Positions 6,668 through 15,198 of a stretch of 28,390 bases of DNA are shown one piece after another. Below the pieces are notes generated by a model, which was given only the letters and a program-made list of their open reading frames with translations, ran no database searches and had not been told where the DNA came from. The stretch is from Flavobacteriales bacterium. Lineage in GTDB: Bacteria; Bacteroidota; Bacteroidia; Flavobacteriales; UBA7430. How positions within the stretch are numbered: the stretch's first letter is position 1; every line of letters begins with the position of its first letter. The translations under genes and the position numbers were made by a program. Location of the stretch: contig JANXFM010000052.1 of the NCBI GenBank assembly GCA_024959975.1, forward strand, positions 1 through 28,390, written 5' to 3'.

Positions 6668-7573
6668 ATGTATTTGCCTGTTAAAGTTCCATTACAAGAA
6701 ATAAGGGATCCGTTCTTAGAAGAGAAGTCTTTACATGTTTTTGTAAAGCGTGAGGATCTGATCCATGAAAAAATCTCAGGAAACAAGTGGCGAAAATTAG
6801 TTTACAATTTGCAATACGCTAAAGCGCAACAATTTTCAACGCTGGTAACTTTTGGGGGTGCTTTTTCAAATCATATTGCTGCCACTGCTGCTGCCGGAAA
6901 AGAATTTGGGTTTAAAACAATCGGCGTAATCCGGGGGGAGGAATACTTGCCTTTAAATTCAACACTACATTATGCGAGTGCCTGTGGAATGGAATTCCGA
7001 TATGTGAATCGAAGTGCTTATCGCGAAAAGAGCTCTAGAGAGTTTCAGGAAAAATATTTATCAGATATTCAGGATTATTATTTGATCCCGGAAGGTGGAA
7101 CGAATGAATTGGCAGTACAAGGATGTGAAGAAATTCTTGCAGATATGGAGCTTGATTTTGATGTGGTTTGTTGTGCTTGTGGAACAGGAGGGACCATTTC
7201 CGGACTTATTAATAGTTTGAAACCTCATCAAAAGGTAATTGGCTTTCCTGCCCTGAAAGGAGCCGGGTTTCTTGCTGAGGAGATCGATAAATATGTAAGG
7301 AATTCGCAGTGGTCCTTAAATTTGGATTATCATTTTGGGGGTTATGCTAAGGTGAATGAAAATTTAATCGACTTTGTAAACAGGTTTAAGGTGAAACACA
7401 AAATACCTTTGGATCCGATTTACACAGGAAAGATGATGTTTGGATTGTGGGACTTAATTGAAAAAGATTATTTTCGTAGAGGTTCTACGATCATTGTGGT
7501 TCATACAGGAGGGCTTCAGGGAATTGTAGGGATGAACGAACGTTTAAAAAATAAAGGCTTACAGATTTTATGA
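6668..7573 (+). CDS. PLP-dependent ACC deaminase / D-cysteine desulfhydrase family protein
   Basis: This fold-type II PLP enzyme has 301 residues from ATG 6668. The PLP lysine motif is S-G-N-K-W-R-K at 37-43, with K40 as the likely Schiff-base lysine by analogy with ACC deaminase. F-G-G-A-F-S-N-H follows, and C-G-T-G-G-T-I-S-G forms the cofactor phosphate loop. Members deaminate 1-aminocyclopropane-1-carboxylate or split D-cysteine to pyruvate, ammonia and sulfide; the sequence alone does not decide which, and in Bacteroidota D-cysteine desulfhydrase-like activity is the safer guess. A TTG at 6653 would lengthen it by five codons but lies over the -7 box, so I prefer the ATG. Its TGA overlaps the ATG of the glucosaminidase gene (ATGA), implying coupled translation. 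Confidence 0.85.
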   Translation: MYLPVKVPLQEIRDPFLEEKSLHVFVKREDLIHEKISGNKWRKLVYNLQYAKAQQFSTLVTFGGAFSNHIAATAAAGKEFGFKTIGVIRGEEYLPLNSTLHYASACGMEFRYVNRSAYREKSSREFQEKYLSDIQDYYLIPEGGTNELAVQGCEEILADMELDFDVVCCACGTGGTISGLINSLKPHQKVIGFPALKGAGFLAEEIDKYVRNSQWSLNLDYHFGGYAKVNENLIDFVNRFKVKHKIPLDPIYTGKMMFGLWDLIEKDYFRRGSTIIVVHTGGLQGIVGMNERLKNKGLQIL

Positions 7574-8478
7574 GAGGAATAATTTACTTATTTATTGCAT
7601 TATTTTCTATTTCAGCTTTTGCTCAGAAATCTACTTCTGAGAATTACATTCGTAAGTATCACCAAATTGCTATTGATGAAATGCATTCCTATGGAATTCC
7701 CGCCAGCATCACTTTGGCTCAGGGAATTTTAGAATCCGGAAATGGGAATTCAACTTTGTCGAGAAGGTCAAAAAATCATTTTGGGATCAAGTGTCATAAG
7801 GGTTGGACCGGAAAAAAAGTGCACCACGACGATGATGCGGAAAATGAATGCTTTAGAAAGTACAAGAAAGTAGCTGATTCTTACAGAGACCATTCCGCAT
7901 TTTTGAAGAACAGAGACCGCTATGCTTTTCTATTTGATTACAAAATGACGGACTACAAATCCTGGGCAAGAGGTCTAAAAAAAGCGGGTTATGCCACGCA
8001 TCCGGAATATGCAGATAAACTGATCAATTTAATTGAACGTTATGAATTGGCTCAGTATGATAAAGCTTCAAAATCCGGAAAGAGAAAAGTGAAAAAGCCG
8101 AAGCGCAGAGATCGAAAAGAAATATTTAAAAGTGAAAATGGTTTAAGGTATGTATTGGCAGAAACAGGCGACACATACGATCTTATTGCTACCGAGCAAA
8201 GTTTGTGGTTGTGGGAATTGTTAGCGTTTAATGACATGCAAACCGATGAGAAATTACACCAAGGTGAGCGGGTTTATTTAGAGGTTAAAAAATCTAAATC
8301 TACATCGGAGTTCCACATTGTTAAAGAAGGCGAAAACCTCCACAGTATCTCTCAAACTTATGGAGTTCAACTGGTAAAACTTCGATTTAAGAACAGGTTT
8401 GAAACCGGACAAAAAGTTCAGCTTGGACAGAAATTGTTTTTAAGAAAACGAAAGCCTAAAAATTATTCTGCTGCATAG
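7570..8478 (+). CDS. Secreted glucosaminidase (GH73-like) with two LysM domains
   Basis: The 302-residue protein begins with a signal peptide ending near A-F-A-Q (about 1-19). A glucosaminidase domain follows at about 25-160, with the catalytic Glu in A-Q-G-I-L-E-S-G-N-G-N-S (E55) and the typical N-H-F-G-I-K-C motif. A very basic linker (about 165-187) leads to two LysM peptidoglycan-binding domains at about 192-238 and 247-292. It is expected to bind peptidoglycan in the periplasm and cut the glycan chain between N-acetylglucosamine and N-acetylmuramic acid, in remodelling or cell separation. It is translationally coupled to the PLP enzyme by a 4-bp overlap, though no metabolic link is obvious. 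Its last 16 bp overlap the 3' end of the converging lipoprotein gene. Confidence 0.88.
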   Translation: MRGIIYLFIALFSISAFAQKSTSENYIRKYHQIAIDEMHSYGIPASITLAQGILESGNGNSTLSRRSKNHFGIKCHKGWTGKKVHHDDDAENECFRKYKKVADSYRDHSAFLKNRDRYAFLFDYKMTDYKSWARGLKKAGYATHPEYADKLINLIERYELAQYDKASKSGKRKVKKPKRRDRKEIFKSENGLRYVLAETGDTYDLIATEQSLWLWELLAFNDMQTDEKLHQGERVYLEVKKSKSTSEFHIVKEGENLHSISQTYGVQLVKLRFKNRFETGQKVQLGQKLFLRKRKPKNYSAA

Positions 8479-11057
8479 TTGTAGATGATGCCTGACTCTC
8501 CTGCTGCGATAAAGTTGAGTTTACCATCAAGATCTGTATCTTCAACGATTCCACATGTTTTTCCGTAAATAGGAAAGCCTTCTACCAGATCGTTTGGTGC
8601 TCTAAAAAGATAGGCTTGAGATGTTTTGGTGTCTGTGATACTTAAATAGTGTTGCTCCTTAACTTTGTAAAGTTTTGCCTCACTTAGATGTTCATTATCG
8701 AAAGCGTAAAGAAGGTTCATTTGAGGACCATTTACTTTTAAATTTTCACCCTCAATAAGGATGTGGTGTTGGTTTGTGTAGCTGTATTGAATGGTTTCAT
8801 CAAATTCAAATTGGATGCTGTTGTCAATGGTTCCGTCAAAAAGAATGTTTTGTTGTACACCATTTTTGTCAATCGTTACAATTCTGGTTTCTGCCATATT
8901 TTTGCCTTTTACCACCTGAAGTTTGTTGTGAGAGAAGTCAATTTTTTCTTTAACCTTAATACGTTTTTCACCACGTCGGTTTAAAATGTTCAGTGTTCCG
9001 TTTTCTTCTGCTAAAAGTATGTAGTCTTTTCTGGCGACAACAAAGTGTTCGGCAGGATGAATGGCATTGCTTTTTGTCTGTTTTAACTTCCATCCACTTA
9101 TTACTTTTCCATGCTTATCGTACATGTAATGATGTTTGCCACAAGAAAGAAGTATGCGGTAATTCCGATTCTTTTCGTAGTCGAAAAGTGCCAGAGGAAG
9201 CTCTGTGTTATGTTTTAATTTAATTGGATAAGCTCCAACATCTCTCCCTTTTCTATCAATTAAAAATAGTTTGTTCTTCGTGTTAAATAAGAGTTGTAGT
9301 TTTTTGTTTTTAAACAGATCTATTTGCTTAAAAGGTCCGATAACAGCCTCTTCTAATTTTCTTTTCCAAAGAATTTCCCCATCCGTAGAAATTAAGTAGA
9401 GGTTCAGGTTTTTATCCTGAACAACAATCTCCTTTTTTTGGTTGTAATGATTTTTTACCAGGCTAATTTCCGATAGAACAGGTGCTTCTAATTGTTTGGC
9501 CCAAATGGCTCTGGTTTGATCTGCCTGAGATGGGTCGAAATGTAAATATGCGTTTGAGTAACAATTAGAACCATCGGCAGTAAATTGAATGGCAAATGCT
9601 CTGAATGGATGTAAAGCTTCAGCATATTGGTTCATAAAACCCGCCAAATCTTTTTGTAGGTAATGATCAGCAAGCTGTATTGCCGATGGGTTTTGAACAT
9701 AAATCACATAGTTTGAACTATGATTGAGCTCTTCCATACAGTTTTGGAGCTCTTGAGAATTTTCTAAAGACCGGTCTGCCTTAAAGTCGTTAATTAAATT
9801 TTTAAGTAAGGCCGGATCCTCTGTTAACACAAGTTGTTCTTTGAGAATACAGGCATATTCAAAATTACCGGGTTTATTGGAGTTACATAAATTAGCAAAG
9901 TGTTTCAGCTGCTCCCATTTAAATACTTTTTCCTGTCTGTATTCAAAAATGGAATCTGCCTGAGCATTTATGTAATTCTCTACATCGGCACTATTTGCTA
10001 TGTGGATCACCAAACCCGAATTTAGTTTGTTGCTATTTTCTGCTAAAAACCAGGTAATCTCACTGTCGACCCAAGATTCAAATTCATTTTTATGCTCTTG
10101 TTTTAATGAGGTCAGTTTTTTATCGTAATTATTTTTTTGATGATTTTGCACCAGACCATTCATCTGTTTGCGTTGGTATTGTTTGAAGTTTTCGAAAGAT
10201 TTGCTGGTGAAGAGTGCCGTGTTTTTTGGCAGTACTGAGGGAGCAATTAAAGCATGTCCGTCGTTACCTTCAAAAAAAGTCAGCTCCTGAGCTAGAGAAT
10301 CGTGACTTAGACTGATACCACTTAGGAGGATGCCGTTTTTAAGCAAATCTACATCCCATTGAAACCATTCTGCTTGTGCTTGTGTGTTTGAGGTTTGTTT
10401 AAGAAGGACGGTACTGATTTTATCGAAATTTTTACAGTTGATAAACAGATTGAAGTCTTCTTTTTTGTTGGATGAATTGTAAATGCTTTGAAAAGATCTG
10501 TCAGCGCTTAGGTTATTAGGTGTTTTTAATTGCCTGATTGCATCTTCAATGAGTATTTTTTCCGGACTGACCAATAACAGACCTTTGTGGATGGAATAGA
10601 ATACTCGATTGGTTTCAATATGAACTTCTATGATGGTGGCATTACTGTAGGGGTGTTCTTTCGTGTCGGAAAAACTTTTTAAACCTATTTCGAGTAATTG
10701 TAATTTTTGTTCCTGATCTTCTGTAGCACTTATTGCGAGCCAGTTGAATGATTGTGCACCTGTTAAATGCATCGATATGAATAATGGATTTATACTTGTT
10801 ATGTGCGAAGCATAAGAAGCAAGGCTAGAGTCTATGCTCAATAGTGTTTCTTGATTAGTCCCTAAAGAAGTTTCAGCACTCAAAAGTTTCCAGGGAGCAC
10901 TCCGGGAAAGTTCTTTTAAACTTTTAGACAGATCATTGGTTTCAAGAATTAATGCTGCGTCGACAGGAATGGCGTGTATGGAATCACTTTTTTCTTGCGC
11001 CTCTTGTTGACAGGCAAAAAATGTAATAATGATAAGTAGTAGAAATACCCTTTGCAT
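8463..11057 (-). CDS. Large predicted lipoprotein with beta-propeller-like C-terminal half, function unknown
   Basis: The 864-residue product starts with a lipoprotein signal peptide: a hydrophobic core and the lipobox F-F-A-C, with C16 as the lipid-modified residue. Residues about 25-500 (I-P-V-D-A-A-L-I-L-E-T-N-D-L onward) look like a repeated, mixed fold reminiscent of DUF3352-type proteins. From about 530 there are short strands typical of PQQ/WD-like propellers: L-Y-L-I-S-T-D-G-E-I-L-W-K-R, L-F-L-I-D-R-K-G-R-D-V and M-Y-D-K-H-G-K-V-I-S-G-W. The end has D-T-D-L-D-G-K-L-N-F, an FG-GAP/calcium-loop-like motif. There is no type IX secretion C-terminal domain that I can see. It is the last gene of the GT4-rnhB run, 36 bp after rnhB. 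I do not recognise a named family; membrane-anchored assembly or binding is only a guess. Confidence 0.75.
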   Translation of the reverse strand: MQRVFLLLIIITFFACQQEAQEKSDSIHAIPVDAALILETNDLSKSLKELSRSAPWKLLSAETSLGTNQETLLSIDSSLASYASHITSINPLFISMHLTGAQSFNWLAISATEDQEQKLQLLEIGLKSFSDTKEHPYSNATIIEVHIETNRVFYSIHKGLLLVSPEKILIEDAIRQLKTPNNLSADRSFQSIYNSSNKKEDFNLFINCKNFDKISTVLLKQTSNTQAQAEWFQWDVDLLKNGILLSGISLSHDSLAQELTFFEGNDGHALIAPSVLPKNTALFTSKSFENFKQYQRKQMNGLVQNHQKNNYDKKLTSLKQEHKNEFESWVDSEITWFLAENSNKLNSGLVIHIANSADVENYINAQADSIFEYRQEKVFKWEQLKHFANLCNSNKPGNFEYACILKEQLVLTEDPALLKNLINDFKADRSLENSQELQNCMEELNHSSNYVIYVQNPSAIQLADHYLQKDLAGFMNQYAEALHPFRAFAIQFTADGSNCYSNAYLHFDPSQADQTRAIWAKQLEAPVLSEISLVKNHYNQKKEIVVQDKNLNLYLISTDGEILWKRKLEEAVIGPFKQIDLFKNKKLQLLFNTKNKLFLIDRKGRDVGAYPIKLKHNTELPLALFDYEKNRNYRILLSCGKHHYMYDKHGKVISGWKLKQTKSNAIHPAEHFVVARKDYILLAEENGTLNILNRRGEKRIKVKEKIDFSHNKLQVVKGKNMAETRIVTIDKNGVQQNILFDGTIDNSIQFEFDETIQYSYTNQHHILIEGENLKVNGPQMNLLYAFDNEHLSEAKLYKVKEQHYLSITDTKTSQAYLFRAPNDLVEGFPIYGKTCGIVEDTDLDGKLNFIAAGESGIIYNYAAE

Positions 11058-11093
11058 AGTTTTATTTTAAGCATCTCAAAAATAGGAATATTA

Positions 11094-11693
11094 TTAAAAG
11101 TCTAGGCTTAATTGTTCGGGAAGTAGTCTAAAGCTTCGTCGGTGATTTGAGTTTACCCCAAATTCTTTAATGGCTGCTCTATGTGCTTGGGTAGGATAGC
11201 CTTTATTTTTTTTCCATAGATATTGCGGGTGTTCCTCGTGGAGTTTTTCCATAATATCATCCCGGTAAGTTTTTGCTAAGACAGAGGCAGCTGCGATGTT
11301 TAAATATTTTCCATCACCTTTGATAATGCAGTGATGCTCTGTTTCCCCGTATTTTTTAAATCGATTTCCATCTACTAAAATACTGTCGAAAGGTTTTTGG
11401 ATCTGATCCAGGGCTCGGTGCATTGCCAAAAAAGAAGCATTTAAAATATTGATCTCATCAATTTCTTTATGGTCTACAATCCCAACCGCATAAGCCAATG
11501 CCTGTTCTTTGATTACTGTTCTTAGTTGAATTCTCTTTTTTTCGCTTAGTTGTTTTGAGTCGTTTAGCATCGGGTGTTTAAAGTCTTTAGGTAAAATTAC
11601 AGCCGCCGCAACAACAGGGCCGGCAAGACAACCTCTGCCTGCTTCGTCGCAGCCCACCTCAATTCTGTTTTTATTTAGAAAAGATGCTAACAC
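11094..11693 (-). CDS. rnhB: Ribonuclease HII
   Basis: RNase HII removes ribonucleotides from DNA and RNA primers. The 199-residue protein has the family's start motif E-V-G-C-D-E-A-G-R-G at 12-21, with catalytic D16 and E17, then G-P-V-V-A-A-A-V, N-D-S-K-Q-L-S-E-K-K-R at 44-54, the third acidic residue D108 in I-L-V-D-G-N, and A-A-S-V-L-A-K-T-Y-R-D. Length is normal. The start is GTG at 11691-11693, which overlaps the end of the glycosyltransferase gene by 7 bp, so translation is probably coupled to it. The C-terminal S-F-R-L-L-P resembles the usual family tail. Confidence 0.95.
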   Translation of the reverse strand: MLASFLNKNRIEVGCDEAGRGCLAGPVVAAAVILPKDFKHPMLNDSKQLSEKKRIQLRTVIKEQALAYAVGIVDHKEIDEINILNASFLAMHRALDQIQKPFDSILVDGNRFKKYGETEHHCIIKGDGKYLNIAAASVLAKTYRDDIMEKLHEEHPQYLWKKNKGYPTQAHRAAIKEFGVNSNHRRSFRLLPEQLSLDF

Positions 11694-12817
11694 TCCTCAA
11701 GTACTTTTTCTACACTTTTCCATAAAGCATTGGCCGTAGTATTCCAATTAAAGTGTTGAGAATGGATTTGTCCCCTTGCAGAAAGTTCGGATCTTAATTC
11801 ACTATTCGCATTTAGTGTGATCATGGCATTTGTTATTTCGTTTATCCCGAACGGGTTAACCAGAAAAGCGGCATCGCCTGCTACTTCGGGCATCGCCGTG
11901 CAGTTTGAAGTGATCACCGGACAAGCACACTTCATCGCCTCAATGATCGGAATACCAAAACCTTCGAAATAAGGGACAAAACAAAAAGCAAGTGCTGAAG
12001 CGTAAAGTTGGTTGAGCTCCTTAGGGCTTTTTCTTCCGGTGAAAATAACGTCTTTTTTGTGTTGTAGATTTTCGAAGCTGGTTTTAAGATCCTTATTCCA
12101 CCACATTTTAGCTCCAACAATAAGAAGTTTGTTGCTTGATTTGGTGGAGGATTTAAATTGATCAAATGCCAGTAAAAGTCTTGAAATATTTTTTCTTGGG
12201 TGAAGGGCTCCTACAAATAAGAAATAGTCTTTGCCTTCGCTGTATTTTTTTCGAACAGCAATTTGTTTATGTAAGCCTATGGGGTGGAAGTTTGAGTTCA
12301 CACCATTTAAGCTGACGTCTATTTTTGATTCTTCGATATGATATGTGTTGCAGATATCCTTTTTTGAATAATTTGAAACGGTAACTATCCGAGTGGCTTT
12401 TTGGGCATATTTTTTAAAAAAATGATTGTAAAATTTACGATGATTGTATTTTAGATCTTTGGGATGATGTTTAAAGTTTATGTCGTGAATGACAGCGATT
12501 GAAGGAATGTCGCTGGCAAGGGATAAAAACCCATCAGGAGAAAGAAATACATCAGCTTTGAGTTGCTTAAGGACTTTTGGTATGCGTAGTTCAAACCAAA
12601 TGTACCATAAAATCGGGTGTCTTGTCGGAGGGTTAACGACCACGGCATGAACGTTTTTTTCAAAGATAAATTCCTTGGAATAAGGTCTGTCAAATAAAAA
12701 GTAAAACTCGTGTTCCGGATGTGCTTTCACTATTCTTGATAGCGTTTCAAAGGTGTACCATCCTATGCCTTCAAGCTTATCTTTTAACAGGAGACGTGTG
12801 TTAACCGCAATTCTCAT
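11687..12817 (-). CDS. GT4-family glycosyltransferase
   Basis: The 376-residue cytoplasmic or membrane-associated enzyme has the two-domain GT-B layout of family GT4. The N-terminal acceptor domain starts M-R-I-A-V-N-T-R-L-L and includes G-I-G-W-Y-T near 17-22. The donor domain contains F-V-G-A-L-H-P-R-K-N at 201-210, I-F-T-G at 258-261 and the retaining-enzyme E-x7-E motif (E285 and E293 in E-G-F-G-I-P-I-I-E-A-M). It would transfer a sugar from a nucleotide donor onto a growing polysaccharide; the sugars cannot be predicted. It diverges from the flippase operon with 77 bp between starts, so it probably serves the same polysaccharide. A near-match -7 box, TATCTTCG, lies on the minus strand at 12823-12830. 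Confidence 0.9.
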   Translation of the reverse strand: MRIAVNTRLLLKDKLEGIGWYTFETLSRIVKAHPEHEFYFLFDRPYSKEFIFEKNVHAVVVNPPTRHPILWYIWFELRIPKVLKQLKADVFLSPDGFLSLASDIPSIAVIHDINFKHHPKDLKYNHRKFYNHFFKKYAQKATRIVTVSNYSKKDICNTYHIEESKIDVSLNGVNSNFHPIGLHKQIAVRKKYSEGKDYFLFVGALHPRKNISRLLLAFDQFKSSTKSSNKLLIVGAKMWWNKDLKTSFENLQHKKDVIFTGRKSPKELNQLYASALAFCFVPYFEGFGIPIIEAMKCACPVITSNCTAMPEVAGDAAFLVNPFGINEITNAMITLNANSELRSELSARGQIHSQHFNWNTTANALWKSVEKVLEEC

Positions 12818-12870
12818 AAAAGCGAAGATATGCTTTTAGACTGAATGTAATTAATCGATAAAAAAGTAAT

Positions 12871-12878
12871 TACCTTTG
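12871..12878 (+). promoter_or_regulatory. -7 promoter box for the flippase operon
   Basis: TACCTTTG fits the TAnnTTTG consensus and ends 16 bases before ATG 12895, so the leader would be about 10 bases. I see no clear -33 TTTG at the usual spacing. Confidence 0.5.
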
Positions 12879-12894
12879 AAGAGATCAAATTAAA

Positions 12895-14286
12895 ATGAGA
12901 TTTTTGCCGTTATATTCTGAAACCCTAATATTAATGCTCGAAAAGCTAAAGAGTAAACTTACAAAAGACATGCAACTCAAGGAACTTCTTTCGGGTAGTG
13001 CGGTTGTCTTTTTCTTTCGGGTTTTAGGTTTATTTTCGGGGTATGTACTCAGTTACATCATTACTCAGTACTTTGGAGAAGAATTGTTGGGCGTGTATTC
13101 TCTGTCTTTTACGATTTTAAGTCTGGTTGTGGTAGTCTCAAGATTAGGCTTGGATGAAGCTTTGGTTAAAGTTGTTTCAGATCTACGTTTTAATAATAAA
13201 ACAGGACAGGCAAAAGATGCTTACAGGAAAAGTATCAGATTGATTATTGTTGTAAGTGCCGTGTTATCTGTTTTAGTTTATCAATCTGCACAATTGGTGG
13301 CAAATTGGTTTGAGAATGATTTGCTCGTAAGGTCAATTAAAATAGTGTCTTGTGCCATAGTGCCTTATGCCTTGATAAAGGTAAATGCAGACACCCTTAG
13401 AGGGATGAAAAAGATGAAAGCTTTTTCTTATTTGCAAGTAGGGTCTTTACTGCTATTCATGTCATTTTTTCTTTTAGTCGGAATTTTTTTCTTTGAACCA
13501 ACAAACTATCTTCCCTTTTATGCTTTACTCGGAGCTTCATTAATCATGTATTTATGGTCGGCTTTATTGATACATAAAGAATTTGTTGATTCCGAAAGTG
13601 GTCGTGATAATTATAAAAGGTTAATAAAAATATCTTTACCTATGATGCTAACCAGTTCCATGTTTTTAGTTTTGAGCTGGACGGATAACATACTTTTAGG
13701 TAGGTTTTTATCGGAAGATCAAGTGGGTGTTTATTTTGTTGCGTTTAAATTCGGGCTTATAATTTCGTTGAGTTTGTTTGCTATTAATTCTATTGCAGCA
13801 CCTAAATTTTCAGAACTTTTTACGGCTAACGATAAGCCTAAATTGCGGAAACTGGCTATGCAGTCGGTGAAGTTGAATTTTTGGTCTTCCATACCTGTAT
13901 TTATTCTGCTGATTTTTTCGGCAGAATGGTTGTTGTCATTATATGGGGCCTCTTTTACAATAGCAAAAAAATGTGTGTACATATTGGCTATAGGACAGTT
14001 GTATAATGCTTTATCCGGCTCGGTGTTAAATTTTTTAAATATGACCGGGTATGAAAAATTGGTGAGTAAAATTATAGTGTCGGCAGCAATATTAAATATT
14101 GGTCTTAATTATTATTTAATTCCATTGTTTGATGCGTCAAGTGGGTGGATAGGAATTGAAGGAGCAGCTCTAGCCAGCGCGATATGTTTGATATATTGGA
14201 ATTCTTTGGGGATTTATTTTGTGTACAAACACCATGGGTTCTTTATGTTCCCAAATCCCTTTTCATTAAAAATAAAAGATGATTAG
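12895..14286 (+). CDS. Polysaccharide flippase (Wzx/MATE-like membrane protein)
   Basis: The 463-residue protein is a chain of hydrophobic segments from about residue 30 to 455, consistent with 12 to 14 membrane helices and the MOP superfamily of lipid-linked oligosaccharide flippases. Typical signs are the opening L-L-S-G-S-A-V-V-F-F-F-R-V-L-G, R-L-G-L-D-E-A near 83-89, W-T-D-N-I-L-L-G-R-F near 262-271 and A-P-K-F near 303. It would move undecaprenol-linked repeat units from the inner to the outer face of the inner membrane. The first gene of a four-gene operon, it overlaps the sulfotransferase gene by 8 bp. ATG 12934 (M-L-E-K-L-K) is a possible later start. Confidence 0.87.
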   Translation: MRFLPLYSETLILMLEKLKSKLTKDMQLKELLSGSAVVFFFRVLGLFSGYVLSYIITQYFGEELLGVYSLSFTILSLVVVVSRLGLDEALVKVVSDLRFNNKTGQAKDAYRKSIRLIIVVSAVLSVLVYQSAQLVANWFENDLLVRSIKIVSCAIVPYALIKVNADTLRGMKKMKAFSYLQVGSLLLFMSFFLLVGIFFFEPTNYLPFYALLGASLIMYLWSALLIHKEFVDSESGRDNYKRLIKISLPMMLTSSMFLVLSWTDNILLGRFLSEDQVGVYFVAFKFGLIISLSLFAINSIAAPKFSELFTANDKPKLRKLAMQSVKLNFWSSIPVFILLIFSAEWLLSLYGASFTIAKKCVYILAIGQLYNALSGSVLNFLNMTGYEKLVSKIIVSAAILNIGLNYYLIPLFDASSGWIGIEGAALASAICLIYWNSLGIYFVYKHHGFFMFPNPFSLKIKDD

Positions 14287-15175
14287 CGAAATAAGTTTTA
14301 TTGGTGTAGGGGCGGTGAAAAGTGGGTCTTCATGGATGGCATCATTGTTACAGCAACATCCGGAAGTTTGTATGTCATCCAGAAAGGAAATTGCCTTTTT
14401 CAATGCCTGTAATTTTGATGGCACTAAGAATGTATCATCTTCATATGGTCAGGAGTATTATTTGAAGTTTTGGCCAAAAACAGAAAAAGTAAAAGGTGAA
14501 GTGTCTCCGCAGTATCTATTTGATGTTGAGAGTCCTCGAAGAATCAAAGAAGCGTTCCCAAATGTGCATATTCTAATTATGCTTAGGGATCCCAGGCAAG
14601 TTGTTTATTCACATTATTTATATGAGCAATCTTTTAATAGGAGTATTGATTCGTCTTTGCCCTTTCTCGAGGCTTTAAGGAAGCATCCGTATTTGTTGGA
14701 AAGTGCTTGTTTTAGTGGGCAATTAGAGCGTTATTTTAGCATTTTTGACAAGGATAAAATCCATATTTACTTTTTAGATGAAGTTTTAAAAACCCAACAT
14801 GAGTTTTCAAAACAACTTTATACAGATATCAATCTTAGAGATGTAAATTTTAAGCCGGACTATGCTTCAGTAAATGAAAGTAAACAGGTTAATTTCAATA
14901 TTATTGATTCGTTAATTAGAATCCCGTCTTTAGCGAAGCAAAAAATAGAGCGATCTTTTTTAAGTGTAATGTTAGAAAAAGTGAAACGCAGTAAATTATT
15001 TATCCGAATTGTAAAGTGGAGAAATAATATGCTTGATAGAAACGTTAAAAGATTAAAAAAACCAAAAATGACTCTTGAGGAAAAATCTTATTTAGATGCT
15101 TATTTTAAAAATGAGATACAAAATTTAGAGTGCTTATTAGACGTTGATTTGTCAAGATGGCAAGCTGTTGATTAG
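14279..15175 (+). CDS. Sulfotransferase domain protein
   Basis: The 298-residue protein carries the PAPS-binding motifs of the sulfotransferase fold: the 5'-phosphosulfate loop G-A-V-K-S-G-S-S-W (11-19, with K14) and the 3'-phosphate motif L-R-D-P-R-Q-V-V-Y-S-H (102-112, with R103 and S111). It would transfer sulfate from PAPS to a hydroxyl or amine of an acceptor. Sitting between a flippase and a Wzz-like gene, with an 8-bp overlap with the flippase, it most likely sulfates the polysaccharide repeat unit. The second half (about 190-298) is basic and helical and less conserved. No signal peptide is present, so sulfation would happen in the cytoplasm before flipping. Acceptor unknown. Confidence 0.85.
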   Translation: MISEISFIGVGAVKSGSSWMASLLQQHPEVCMSSRKEIAFFNACNFDGTKNVSSSYGQEYYLKFWPKTEKVKGEVSPQYLFDVESPRRIKEAFPNVHILIMLRDPRQVVYSHYLYEQSFNRSIDSSLPFLEALRKHPYLLESACFSGQLERYFSIFDKDKIHIYFLDEVLKTQHEFSKQLYTDINLRDVNFKPDYASVNESKQVNFNIIDSLIRIPSLAKQKIERSFLSVMLEKVKRSKLFIRIVKWRNNMLDRNVKRLKKPKMTLEEKSYLDAYFKNEIQNLECLLDVDLSRWQAVD

Positions 15176-15179
15176 TTTG

Positions 15180-15187
15180 TATATTTG
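15180..15187 (+). promoter_or_regulatory. Possible internal -7 box before the Wzz-like gene
   Basis: TATATTTG, a full TAnnTTTG match, lies in the 23-bp gap between the sulfotransferase and Wzz-like genes and ends 11 bases before ATG 15199. It may give separate transcription of the last two genes. No convincing -33 element is seen. Confidence 0.35.
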
Positions 15188-15198
15188 GTGGAAATTAA

